Positions 51,530 to 61,040 of a stretch of DNA of 64,000 nucleotides are shown here, piece after piece. The notes below the pieces were generated by a model, which was not told where the DNA came from, made no database searches, and worked only from the letters and a program-made list of their open reading frames with translations. The stretch is from NCBI GenBank assembly GCA_964523885.1, contig CAZFYX010000038.1:1-64000 (forward strand). The letters run 5' to 3'. The stretch's first letter is position 1. Every line of letters starts with the position of its first letter. The DNA is from SHXO01 sp964523885. Its GTDB lineage: Bacteria > Pseudomonadota > Gammaproteobacteria > Burkholderiales > SHXO01. The position numbers and the translations under genes are program-made.

Positions 51530-53659
51530 ATGGCTCGCGCACGTGCCCAAGGCAAGCGTCCGGCGACGGCTGGCCCCGTGAACCCCGGGCGCAGCTTTCC
51601 GCTCGGTGCCACGGTGGACGGCGACGGCACCAACTTCAGCGTCTTCTCCAAGCATGCGACCGCGGTGCAGCTGCTGCTCTTCGACGCCGTCGACGCCGGC
51701 GCGCCCGCGCGGGTCATCGATCTCGATCCGCGCATCCACCGCACCTATCATTACTGGCACGCGTTCGTGCCCGGCGTGTCGGCAGGGCAGCTGTATGGCT
51801 ATCGCGTGCACGGACCGTCGGATCCGGGCGCGGGAATGCGCTTCGATCCCGACAAGCTGCTCATCGATCCCTACGGCAGGTGCATCGCCCGCCCGGCGCA
51901 CCGCGACCGCCTCGCCGCATGCCGTCCGGGCGACAACGCGGCGGTGGCCCACAAGAGCGTGGTGGCCGACACCAGCCGTTACGACTGGGAAGACGACCAG
52001 CCGCTGCGCCGCCCGTTCTCGCGCACGGTCATCTACGAGATGCATGTCGGCGCCTTCACGAGGCATCCCAACTCGGGCGTGGTGCCGGACCGCCGCGGCA
52101 CCTTCGCCGGGCTGGTGGACAAGATCCCCTACTTGCAGGCGCTGGGCATCAGCGCGGTCGAGCTGCTGCCGGTGTTCGCGTTCGACGAGCAGACTGCGCC
52201 GCCCGGGCTGACCAACGTCTGGGGCTACCAGCCGCTCTCGTTCTTCGCCCTGCATCCCGGCTATGCCACGGGCGGGGCGCCGCTGGCAGTGCTCGACGAG
52301 TTCCGCGACATGGTGAAGGCGCTGCATCGCGCCGGCATCGAGGTGCTGCTCGACGTGGTCTACAACCACACCGCGGAGGGCGGCACGGAGGGCGCGACGC
52401 TGTCGCTGCGCGGGCTGGCCAACGACACCTATTACCTTCTGGACGAGGATCGGGCCACCTACCTCGACTACAGCGGCTGCGGCAACACGCTCAACGCCAA
52501 CGAGCCGATCGTGCGCCGGATGATCCTCGACAGCCTGCGCTACTGGGTGAGCGAGATGCACGTCGACGGCTTCCGCTTCGACCTCGCCTCGATCCTCTCG
52601 CGCGACCAGCAGGGCCGGCCCATGGCGGCGCCGCCGGTGCTGTGGGACATCGAGTCCGACCCGGTGCTATGCAACGTCAAGCTGATCGCGGAGGCCTGGG
52701 ACGCGGTCGGCCTCTACCAGGTCGGCTCGTTCGCGGGCGACAGCTGGAAGGAGTGGAATGGCCGCTTCCGCGACGACGTGCGTGCCTTTCTCAAGGGCGA
52801 TGCGGATACCGCGCGTGCGCTGGCCTACCGCCTCACCGGCAGCCCGGACGTCTACGAGCACGAAGCGCGCGAGCCGGAGCAGAGCATCAACTTCGTGGCC
52901 TGCCACGACGGCTTCACGCTCAACGACGTGGTGTCGTACAACGGCAAGCACAACGAAGCCAACGGCGATGCCAACCGCGACGGCGCCGACGACAACCGCA
53001 GCTGGAACTGCGGTGTGGAGGGCGAGAGCGACGATCCCGAGGTGGAGCGCCTGCGCAACCGGCAGGTGAAGAACTTTCTCGCGCTCACCCTGCTCGCGAC
53101 CGGCACCCCGATGCTGCTGATGGGCGACGAGGTGCGCCGCACGCAGCACGGCAACAACAACGCGTACTGCCAGGACAACGAGAGCGCCTGGTTCGACTGG
53201 TCGCTGCTCGACCGGCACGCCGACATCCTGCGCTTCACCCGGGGGCTCATTGCGGTGCGCATGGCGCGCGATCTGCCGGCGGAGCGCACAGGCATGACGT
53301 TGAACGAACTGCTGCGCCGGCAACCGGTAAGCTGGCACGGCGTTCGGCTCGGGCAGCCCGATTGGGAGCGCGATTCGCACAGCCTGGCCGGATGCGTGGC
53401 GGCGCTGGGCGGCGGTCTCGTGCTGCACGTGATTGCCAACGCCTACTGGGAGCCGCTCGACTTCGAGCTGCCGGCGGTGCCCGAAGGCTACCAGCCGTGG
53501 CGCCGGGCAATGGACACCGCTCTCGAGCCGCCACTCGACATCGCGGCCTACGTGCAGGCCGAGGAAGTTCAGGGAGGCTCCTACCGCGCGCAGCCGCGCG
53601 CGGTGGTCGTGCTCGTTTCGCGCCAGCAAGGCACATTGCGCCAGATCAATGGTGCGTGA
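51530..53659 (+). CDS. glgX: Glycogen debranching enzyme GlgX
   Basis: A 709-residue GH13 debranching enzyme with an N-terminal CBM48-like domain (FPLGATVDGDGTNFSVFS) and the barrel motifs DVVYNHTAEG, GFRFDLAS (nucleophile Asp), IAEAWD (acid Glu) and ACHDGFTLND. It hydrolyses alpha-1,6 branches of phosphorylase-limit glycogen in the cytoplasm. It lies 11 bases after pgl, so glycogen breakdown and G6P oxidation are encoded together. No glycogen phosphorylase is in the window. Confidence 0.95.
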   Translation: MARARAQGKRPATAGPVNPGRSFPLGATVDGDGTNFSVFSKHATAVQLLLFDAVDAGAPARVIDLDPRIHRTYHYWHAFVPGVSAGQLYGYRVHGPSDPGAGMRFDPDKLLIDPYGRCIARPAHRDRLAACRPGDNAAVAHKSVVADTSRYDWEDDQPLRRPFSRTVIYEMHVGAFTRHPNSGVVPDRRGTFAGLVDKIPYLQALGISAVELLPVFAFDEQTAPPGLTNVWGYQPLSFFALHPGYATGGAPLAVLDEFRDMVKALHRAGIEVLLDVVYNHTAEGGTEGATLSLRGLANDTYYLLDEDRATYLDYSGCGNTLNANEPIVRRMILDSLRYWVSEMHVDGFRFDLASILSRDQQGRPMAAPPVLWDIESDPVLCNVKLIAEAWDAVGLYQVGSFAGDSWKEWNGRFRDDVRAFLKGDADTARALAYRLTGSPDVYEHEAREPEQSINFVACHDGFTLNDVVSYNGKHNEANGDANRDGADDNRSWNCGVEGESDDPEVERLRNRQVKNFLALTLLATGTPMLLMGDEVRRTQHGNNNAYCQDNESAWFDWSLLDRHADILRFTRGLIAVRMARDLPAERTGMTLNELLRRQPVSWHGVRLGQPDWERDSHSLAGCVAALGGGLVLHVIANAYWEPLDFELPAVPEGYQPWRRAMDTALEPPLDIAAYVQAEEVQGGSYRAQPRAVVVLVSRQQGTLRQINGA

Positions 53660-53730
53660 TGAGCCGTCGCTATGATCAACCCCTCGCTTGCAGCAGCGCC
53701 GCGCGTGGGACGCATGAGAGGATGCAAGTC

Positions 53731-54978
53731 ATGAAGCAATGCGCAGTTGCAGCGATCGCGCTGCTGGCCCTCGCCGCAGCGCCGGTGGGGGCGCAGACAT
53801 CGGGTGGTGCCGCGGACCGGATCCAGCGCGGCGAGTACCTCGCGCGAGCCGGCGACTGCATCTCGTGCCACACCCAGCCCGGCGGCGGCGCGCCCTATGC
53901 GGGCGGGTTGACGATGAAGACGCCCTACGGCGATCTGATCAGCCCCAACATCACGCCGGACCTCCAGACCGGCATCGGCGCCTGGTCATCCGACGACTTC
54001 TACCGCGCGCTGCATGACGGCGTGGGAAAGAACGTGGGCGATCTCTATCCCGCGATGCCCTACACCTTCTATACGAAGATCACGCGCGAAAACAGCGACG
54101 CGATCTACGCCTTCCTGCAGGCGCTGCCGCCGGTGCGCAACGTCGTGTACGCCGACCTGCTGCGCTGGCCGTTCGACATCCGCATGTCGATGGCGTTCTG
54201 GCGCGAGCTCTACTTCGCCGAGGGCACCTTCCGGCCCGATGCGGCGCGCAGCGCGGAGTGGAACCGGGGCGCCTACCTGGTGGAGGGACTGGGCCACTGC
54301 AGCGCATGTCACTCGCCGCGCAACCGCCTCGGTGCGATCGAGCAGGACAAGGCCTTCACCGGTGCCACCATCGACGGTTGGTTCGCGCTCAACCTCACCT
54401 CCGAACTCAAGACCGGGCTGGGCAGCTGGAGCGTCGAGCAGATCGCCACCTACCTGAAGACCGGTGCATCGAAGCGCAAGTCCACCACGCTGGGCGACAT
54501 GGCGGAAGTGGTGCACAACAGCCTGAGCTTCATGACCGATACCGACCTGCTCGCCATGGCGACCTACCTCAAGAGCATCCCCGCAAACACCTCCAGCGCG
54601 GGCGCCGGGCCGGTCGAGCGGGTGCCGCGCAAGGCCGCCAAGCTCTACCTGGACAACTGCGGCGCGTGCCACCAGGCCAAGGGGCGGGGCATTCCCGGCA
54701 CGTTCCCGCCGCTGGCCGCCAACGGCGTGGTGCTCGCGCCGGATCCGGCCAACATCCTGATGGTGGTGCTCAAGGGCGTGCCGAGCCGCAACGGCTACAT
54801 GGCGATGCCGAGCTTCGCCGGGCGGCTCAGCGACGAGCAGATTGCCGACATCGCCAATTACGTGCGCAGCAGCTGGGGCAACGGCGCGGCGGCGAACGTC
54901 ACGCCGCAGATGGTGCAACGGCTGCGCGGGCAGTTGTCGGGCAATGCGAATGGGACGCGGCTCGCACACACACGCTGA
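53731..54978 (+). CDS. Triheme cytochrome c (dehydrogenase subunit type)
   Basis: A 415-residue secreted protein with a signal peptide (MKQCAVAAIALLALAAAPVGA) and three CxxCH motifs (CISCH, CSACH, CGACH), each in its own cytochrome c domain. The layout and length match the membrane-bound cytochrome subunit of alcohol, gluconate or other sugar dehydrogenases, which passes electrons to the quinone pool or an oxidase. Starts at 53722 or 53731 both have GAGAGG nearby. A frame extending to 53659 is less likely because it would put the signal peptide inside. No catalytic dehydrogenase gene lies next to it. Confidence 0.88.
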   Translation: MKQCAVAAIALLALAAAPVGAQTSGGAADRIQRGEYLARAGDCISCHTQPGGGAPYAGGLTMKTPYGDLISPNITPDLQTGIGAWSSDDFYRALHDGVGKNVGDLYPAMPYTFYTKITRENSDAIYAFLQALPPVRNVVYADLLRWPFDIRMSMAFWRELYFAEGTFRPDAARSAEWNRGAYLVEGLGHCSACHSPRNRLGAIEQDKAFTGATIDGWFALNLTSELKTGLGSWSVEQIATYLKTGASKRKSTTLGDMAEVVHNSLSFMTDTDLLAMATYLKSIPANTSSAGAGPVERVPRKAAKLYLDNCGACHQAKGRGIPGTFPPLAANGVVLAPDPANILMVVLKGVPSRNGYMAMPSFAGRLSDEQIADIANYVRSSWGNGAAANVTPQMVQRLRGQLSGNANGTRLAHTR

Positions 54979-55158
54979 ACGTCATCCCTTTGTGCTGCAT
55001 GCGCACGTAGTGGTGGAAAGATTGCACATGCCACTTTAGTATTGAGGGTTGGCCCGGTCCGGGGCCCGCGTTGTATGCAATTCGCGACAGCAGCGTCGCT
55101 TTCCCGCCCGGCCACGGATGCTCCAACACCCAGACGAAAAGTACGGAGACCTGAACCC

Positions 55159-56322
55159 ATGCGTCTGCTCCTCGCCGCGATGATCGCCTTGGCGGCCCTG
55201 CCCGGCTGCAGCAAGAAAGAGGAGGCTGCGGCAGCGCGTCCCGCCGTCGATGTCACCGTGGTGAAGGCGGTGCCGCGCGACACGCCGGTGGCCTACGAAT
55301 TCGTCGGCCAGACCGAGAGCTCCCATCAGGTCCAGATCCGCGCGCGCGTGAACGGCTTCCTCGAGCGGCGGGTGTACACCGAAGGCACCCTCGTCAAGGC
55401 GGGGCAGGTGATGTTCCACCAGGATCCGAAGCCATTCCAGGCCGCACTCGACGCCGCGAAAGGCGCGCTTGCACAGCAGCAGGCGCGCCTCCTGACGGCC
55501 GCGGCGAATCTCGCCCGGGTCAAGCCCCTGGTCGCGCAGAACGCCTTGAGCCAGAAGGACCTCGACGACGCGACCGGGCAGGAGCAGGCGGCGGCTGCGG
55601 CGGTGGAGACGGCGAAGGCGCAAGTGGAGGAAGCACGCCTGAACCTGGGTTACACCACGATCACCACGCCGGTCACGGGCCTGTCCAGCTTCGCCCGCGT
55701 GCAGGACGGTGCCTATGTGAACGCAGAGAACAGCCTGCTCACCAGCGTCGACCAGGTCGACCCGATCTGGATCAACTTCAGCCTGTCCGAGAACGATGTG
55801 CTGCAGTCGCGCGGCGAGCGCGACAAGGGACGCCTGCGTGCGCCCAAGGACGACGACTACGAAGTGGAGGCCGTGCTGGCCGACGGCACCACCTTCGGCC
55901 AGAAGGGGCGCATCACCTTCCGCAATGCGGCCTACAACCAGCAGACCGGCACGTTCCTGGTGCGCGCGACGCTGCCCAATCCGAGCGCGCTGCTGCGTCC
56001 GGGCCAGTTCGTGCGCGTGCGCGTGCACGGCATGGTGCGGCCCAACGCCATCCTGGTTCCGCAGCAGGCCGTGCAGAACGGTGCGCAGGGGCATTTCGTG
56101 TACGTGGTGAAGGACGGCAAGGCGGAGGTGCGGCCGATCAAGGTCGGACCGTGGAAAGCAAACGAGTGGTTCATCGACGAAGGGCTCGCTGCCGGTGACC
56201 TGGTGGTGGTCGACGGAATGATGAAGCTCGGGCCGGGTGCGACCGTGAAGGTGGCGAAGGAACTCGCGCCGGGCGAGCCGCTGCCTGGTGCCGCACCAGC
56301 TGCGGCTTCGGCTCAGAAGTAG
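55159..56322 (+). CDS. RND efflux adaptor (MexA/AcrA-like lipoprotein)
   Basis: A 387-residue membrane-fusion protein. The lipobox LPGC lies near residue 17, followed by the hairpin/lipoyl segment (QIRARVNGFLERRVYTEG) and a coiled-coil region. The beta-barrel segment contains VDPIWINFSLSENDVLQ. It links the inner-membrane permease to the outer-membrane channel. The ATG at 55159 has GGAGAC. First gene of the adaptor-permease-channel operon, 15 bases before the permease. Confidence 0.93.
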   Translation: MRLLLAAMIALAALPGCSKKEEAAAARPAVDVTVVKAVPRDTPVAYEFVGQTESSHQVQIRARVNGFLERRVYTEGTLVKAGQVMFHQDPKPFQAALDAAKGALAQQQARLLTAAANLARVKPLVAQNALSQKDLDDATGQEQAAAAAVETAKAQVEEARLNLGYTTITTPVTGLSSFARVQDGAYVNAENSLLTSVDQVDPIWINFSLSENDVLQSRGERDKGRLRAPKDDDYEVEAVLADGTTFGQKGRITFRNAAYNQQTGTFLVRATLPNPSALLRPGQFVRVRVHGMVRPNAILVPQQAVQNGAQGHFVYVVKDGKAEVRPIKVGPWKANEWFIDEGLAAGDLVVVDGMMKLGPGATVKVAKELAPGEPLPGAAPAAASAQK

Positions 56323-56337
56323 CCGGGACGCGCCCAC

Positions 56338-59300
56338 ATGATCTCCGATTTCTTCATCGACCGACCCATCTTCGCGACGGTCCTGGCGGTCGTCATCTCC
56401 ATCGCCGGCCTGGTCGCGATGGTGAACCTGCCCATCGCGCAGTACCCGCAGATCACCCCGGTGCAGATCTCGGTGACCGCGACCTACCCGGGCGCCAACG
56501 CCGAGCTGGTGGCGCAGAACGTGGGCGCGCCGATCGAGAGCCAGGTCAACGGCGCCAACAACATGCTGTACATGTCGTCGACCAGTGCGTCGACCGGCAA
56601 CTACACGCTGACGGTCTACTTCTCGATCGACACCGATCCCGCGCTGGCGCAGGTGGACGTGCAGAACCGCGTCAACCAGGCCATGGCGCAGCTGCCCGAC
56701 TCGGTGCAGAAGCAGGGCGTCAACGTGCAGCAGAAATCGCAGACGTTCCTGATGATCCTCGCGCTGTACGCGCCGGACGGCCGCTACTCGCCGGACTACA
56801 TCGCCAACTACACCAACGTCTTCGTCCTCGACTCGATCAAGCGCATCAACGGCGCCAATCAGGCCTCCGTGTTCGGCGTGCCCGACTACGCGATGCGCAT
56901 CTGGCTCAAGCCGGACCGGATGGCGCAGCTGGGCATCACGGCCACCGACATCTCCAATGCGGTGTCCAAGCAGAACCAGCAGTTCGCGGTGGGACGCATC
57001 GGCGACCGTCCGACCGCCGGGACGGTTCCGCAGACCTTCCCCGTCACCACCAGCGGCGCATTCACCGAGCCGAGGCAGTTCGAGAACATCATCCTGCGCA
57101 CCAACAACGAAGACGCGGCCATCGTGCGGGTCAAGGACGTCGGCTATGCCGACCTGGGCCGCAAGAGCTACTCGATCAGCACCAATTACCAGGGCAAGCC
57201 GTCCACCCTGATCGCGGTCTACCAGCAGCCGGGCGCGAACGCGATCCAGGTGTCCAAGGACGTGCGCGCGACCCTGGCCGAGCTGTCGAAGAGCTTCCCG
57301 CCGGGGCTGCAATACGAGATCGCGCTCGATACCACGCTGTTCGTGCAGGCCTCGATCAAGGAGGTGGTGAAGACCTTCTTCGAGGCGGTGGTGCTGGTGG
57401 TGCTGGTCGTGTTCGTGTTCCTGCACAGCCTGCGCCTGACCATCATCCCCACACTGGCGGTGCCGGTTTCCATTCTCGGCGCGCTGGTGGGCATGCTGGT
57501 GTTCGGGTTCTCGATCAACATGCTCACGCTGTTCGGCATGATCCTGGCGATCGGCATCGTCGTGGACGACGCCATCGTCGTGGTGGAGAACACCGAGCGC
57601 AACATGGTGGAGTTCGGCCTGGGGCCGAAGGAAGCCGCGAAGCGCGCGATGGCGGAGGTGACCGGACCTGTCATCGCCATCGTGCTGGTGCTCAATGCGG
57701 TGTTCATCCCGGTGGCCTTCCTCGGCGGCATCACCGGGCAGCTCTACAAGCAGTTCGCCGTGACCATTGCGATCTCGGTGGTGTTCTCGGGGATCGTGGC
57801 GCTGACGCTATCCCCGTCCATGGCCGCCTTGCTCATCCAGGCCAAGCATGGCCCGAAGAAGGGCTTCTTCGCGTGGTTCGACCGGACCTTCGACCGGCTG
57901 GCGAACGGCTACGTCGGCGGGGTGAAGCGGCTCATCCATTTCTGGTACGGCGGGCTCGCCGCGCTCGCGCTGGTGGTGGTCGGAGTCGTGATCCTGTTCG
58001 GCAAGTGGCCCACCGCGTTCGTTCCGCAGGAGGACCAGGGCTACATCTTCGTACCGTACGCTGCGCCCGATGCAGCCAGCCTAGACCGCACCGAAGCGCT
58101 GGGTCGGAAGGCCGCCGAGTTCATGAGCAAGAACCCGGCTGTCGCGAACGTGACCGAGGTGAACGGCTACAGCCTGATCGACTCGCAGAACAAGACCAAC
58201 AACGGCCTGCTGTTCGTTTCGCTCAAGGACTACGAGCAGCGCAAGTCCCCGGAGCTGAGTGCCCCGGCGCTGATCGCGGAGGCGCGCAAGGCCTACGCCG
58301 GCATCCAGGAAGGCGTGGTCTTCCCGGTCAATCCGCCCTCGATTCCCGGGCTGGGCGTGGTCGCGGGCTTCCAGATGTGGATCCAGCAGAAGGGCGGCGG
58401 CAGCTATGCGCAGCTGGTGTCGGTCGCACAGGAGATCGTGGCCAAGGCGCGCACCCAGCAGAAGCTCGCCGGTGTGAGCACCACCGCCAACGCCACCGGC
58501 CAGCAGCTGCTCGCGGATGTCGATCGCGACAAGGCCGAGGTGCTCGGCGTGCCGGTGCAGGACGTCTACAACACCCTGCAGACCATGTTCGGTTCGCTGT
58601 ACGTGAGCCAGTTCCCGAAGGATTCGCGCCTGTGGCAGGTGATCCTGCAGGCCGAGCCGAAGTACCGGATGACCCCGGAGGACGTGGGCCGCTTCTACGT
58701 GCGCAACCGATCCGACGACATAATACCCCTTTCGGGACTGGTCAATACCCGCTACGTGAGCGGGGCGGACCTGGTCACCCGCTTCAACAACTATCCTGCG
58801 GTGCAGATCACCGGCTACGCCAACATCGGCGTCAGCTCGGGAGAGGCGCTGAACATCATTCGGGGCATCGCCGACGAAGTGCTTCCATCGAACTACGGCT
58901 ACGAGTGGTCGGGCGAGGCGCGCGAGGAGGTGTCGTCGGGCTCCACCTCCGCCATCGCGTTCGTGTTCGGCCTGATCTTCGTGTTCCTGATCCTGGCCGC
59001 GCAGTACGAGAGCTGGTCGCTGCCGGTGGGAGTCATGCTGGCGGTCCCGTTCGCACTGCTCGGCTCGATCCTCGCGATCATGCTGCGCAAGATGCCCAAC
59101 GACCTGTACTTCCAGATCGGCCTGCTCACGCTGATCGGCCTGGCTGCGAAGAACGCCATCCTGATCGTGGAGTTCGCGGTCGAGAAGAACCGCAGGGAAG
59201 GGCTGTCTTTCTTCGATGCCGCCGCCGAGGCGGCGCGCCTGAGGCTGCGACCTATCATCATGACCTCATTCGCGTTCATCCTGGGCGTGGTGCCGCTGGC

Positions 59301-59550
59301 GATCGCCACCGGTGCGTCGTCGAACAGCCGCCACTCGATCGGCACCGGCGTGATCGGCGGAACCTTGTTCGCAACCGTGATCGCGATCTTCTTCATCCCG
59401 ATGCTGTACTGGGCGCTGGAGACGATCAGCCACAAGCTGTTCCCGAGCAAGGAGCCGCCGCCCGGATCGAAGCCGCACGCGCCGCCCGAGCACACGCCGG
59501 CTGGTCCCGCGCCGGCTGGGGCCGCCCACGACCAGCACAGGGGCGACTGA
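56338..59550 (+). CDS. RND multidrug efflux permease (HAE1 family)
   Basis: A 1070-residue resistance-nodulation-division permease with twelve transmembrane helices and two large periplasmic loops. The proton-relay motif is GIVVDDAIVVVENTER in TM4. N-terminal MISDFFIDRPIFATVLAVVI is typical of the AcrB/MexB-type HAE1 family. It exports drugs, detergents or metabolites by proton antiport. It is cotranscribed with the adaptor and is two bases from the outer-membrane channel gene. Substrate not predictable. No local TetR regulator is seen. Confidence 0.95.
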   Translation: MISDFFIDRPIFATVLAVVISIAGLVAMVNLPIAQYPQITPVQISVTATYPGANAELVAQNVGAPIESQVNGANNMLYMSSTSASTGNYTLTVYFSIDTDPALAQVDVQNRVNQAMAQLPDSVQKQGVNVQQKSQTFLMILALYAPDGRYSPDYIANYTNVFVLDSIKRINGANQASVFGVPDYAMRIWLKPDRMAQLGITATDISNAVSKQNQQFAVGRIGDRPTAGTVPQTFPVTTSGAFTEPRQFENIILRTNNEDAAIVRVKDVGYADLGRKSYSISTNYQGKPSTLIAVYQQPGANAIQVSKDVRATLAELSKSFPPGLQYEIALDTTLFVQASIKEVVKTFFEAVVLVVLVVFVFLHSLRLTIIPTLAVPVSILGALVGMLVFGFSINMLTLFGMILAIGIVVDDAIVVVENTERNMVEFGLGPKEAAKRAMAEVTGPVIAIVLVLNAVFIPVAFLGGITGQLYKQFAVTIAISVVFSGIVALTLSPSMAALLIQAKHGPKKGFFAWFDRTFDRLANGYVGGVKRLIHFWYGGLAALALVVVGVVILFGKWPTAFVPQEDQGYIFVPYAAPDAASLDRTEALGRKAAEFMSKNPAVANVTEVNGYSLIDSQNKTNNGLLFVSLKDYEQRKSPELSAPALIAEARKAYAGIQEGVVFPVNPPSIPGLGVVAGFQMWIQQKGGGSYAQLVSVAQEIVAKARTQQKLAGVSTTANATGQQLLADVDRDKAEVLGVPVQDVYNTLQTMFGSLYVSQFPKDSRLWQVILQAEPKYRMTPEDVGRFYVRNRSDDIIPLSGLVNTRYVSGADLVTRFNNYPAVQITGYANIGVSSGEALNIIRGIADEVLPSNYGYEWSGEAREEVSSGSTSAIAFVFGLIFVFLILAAQYESWSLPVGVMLAVPFALLGSILAIMLRKMPNDLYFQIGLLTLIGLAAKNAILIVEFAVEKNRREGLSFFDAAAEAARLRLRPIIMTSFAFILGVVPLAIATGASSNSRHSIGTGVIGGTLFATVIAIFFIPMLYWALETISHKLFPSKEPPPGSKPHAPPEHTPAGPAPAGAAHDQHRGD

Positions 59551-59551
59551 C

Positions 59552-61018
59552 ATGCTGCGTCCCATGACGTCTGCCGGCTCCGTGCGCCTGCGTCCCCGCG
59601 TCACGCTGCTGTTCACTGCTGCCCTGCTGTCGGGCTGCATGGTGGGCCCGGACTACCAGCGGCCGCAGACCCGGGTGCCCGAGGCCTACCTGTACGAGCC
59701 GAAGGATGCAGCCGACACTGCCAACACGCAGTGGTGGAAGCAGTTCCAGGATCCGGTGATGGACCAGCTCATCAAGGATGCGCTGGCGAACAACTACAAC
59801 GTGAAGATCGCCGCGGCCAACGTGGAGCAGGCCTCCGCTGCGATCATCACGGTGCGCTCGCCGCTGTTCCCGCAGGTGGGCTACGGCGCGGATGCGAGCC
59901 GCAATCGCTACAGCACAAACGGCGCGACGCCGATTCCGAGCGGGGTCTCGGCCACGCAGAACAACTTCCAGCTGTTCGCCGGGGCAAGCTGGGAGATCGA
60001 CCTGTGGGGCCGGGTGCGCCGCGAGACCGAAGCTGCGCAGGCGCAGCTGCTTGCCACCGAGCAGGCGCGGCGCGGCGTGCTGCTGTCGCTGGTGTCCTCC
60101 GTGGCGGGCAGCTACTTGCAGCTGCGTGCGCTCGACCAGCAGCTGGTGATCTCCCAGCGCACGCTGGAGGCCTACGCCGAGTCGGTCAAGCTGTTCGAGC
60201 TGCAGAACAAGTACGGCCAGACCTCGATGATGACCGTGGAGCAGGCGCGCAGCCAGTACGAGAGCGCTGCCGCGCAGATTCCGCAGATCAGCCAGCAGAT
60301 CGTCGAGACCGAGAACGCGATCAACATCCTGCTCGGACGCAATCCCGGGCCGGTTCCACGCGGTGCGCCGCTCAAGGATATCGCGTTGCCCGCCGTGCCG
60401 GCAGGGTTGCCGTCGACGCTCCTCGAGCAGCGCCCCGACATCGCGCAAGCCGAGCAGAACCTCATTGCCGCCAATGCGCTGATCGGTGCTGCCAAGGCGC
60501 AGTACTACCCGTCCATCTCGCTGACCGCCGGTTACGGCACGGCCAGCTCGGATCTGTCCAACCTGTTCAAGGGGGGCTCCCGGACCTGGAGCTACGGCGG
60601 ATCGATCACGGGCCCGATCTTCACCGGCGGCTCCATCTTCGGCCAGGTCGCCCAGGCCACCGCCAGCCAGAAGGCGGCGCTGTACGCGTACCAGCAATCG
60701 ATCCAGAACGCGTTCGGCGACGTCGAGACCAGCCTGTCCGCCCGCGAGCAGCTCACCGTCCAGCTGCAGGCGGAGGAAAAGCTGGTCAAGGCGCTGCGCG
60801 AGTACGCGAGACTGGCGCGCCTGCAGTACGACGGCGGCTATACGCCCTATCTCACCGTGCTGTATGCCGAGCAGCAGCTGTTCCCGGCCGAGCTCAACTA
60901 TGTGCGCACGCTCGCGCAGCTGTACGTGGCGTCGGTCAACATCTACAAGGCCACCGGCGGGGGCTGGATCGACGAGGCCAATGCGATGGCGCCGCAGCCC
61001 GTGCCGGAGAAGTGGTGA
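59552..61018 (+). CDS. RND outer-membrane channel lipoprotein (OprM/NodT type)
   Basis: A 488-residue outer-membrane factor. It has a lipoprotein signal with LLSGC near residue 28 and two repeats of the outer-membrane-efflux domain, each with long alpha-helical segments. SVWWKQF-like start and RLQYDGGYTPYLTVLYAEQQLFPAELNYV end are typical. It forms the trimeric TolC-like channel for the upstream pump. Ends 22 bases before the convergent TRAP gene. Confidence 0.92.
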   Translation: MLRPMTSAGSVRLRPRVTLLFTAALLSGCMVGPDYQRPQTRVPEAYLYEPKDAADTANTQWWKQFQDPVMDQLIKDALANNYNVKIAAANVEQASAAIITVRSPLFPQVGYGADASRNRYSTNGATPIPSGVSATQNNFQLFAGASWEIDLWGRVRRETEAAQAQLLATEQARRGVLLSLVSSVAGSYLQLRALDQQLVISQRTLEAYAESVKLFELQNKYGQTSMMTVEQARSQYESAAAQIPQISQQIVETENAINILLGRNPGPVPRGAPLKDIALPAVPAGLPSTLLEQRPDIAQAEQNLIAANALIGAAKAQYYPSISLTAGYGTASSDLSNLFKGGSRTWSYGGSITGPIFTGGSIFGQVAQATASQKAALYAYQQSIQNAFGDVETSLSAREQLTVQLQAEEKLVKALREYARLARLQYDGGYTPYLTVLYAEQQLFPAELNYVRTLAQLYVASVNIYKATGGGWIDEANAMAPQPVPEKW

Positions 61019-61040
61019 GCTGGCAGGCCGGTGCCGCGGG

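Noticed and set aside
3233..61040. CRISPR arrays, integrases, transposases or phage genes
   Set aside because: No direct-repeat/spacer pattern, recombinase motif or terminal inverted repeat was seen. The only repeats found are the REP-like elements at 8884-9072.
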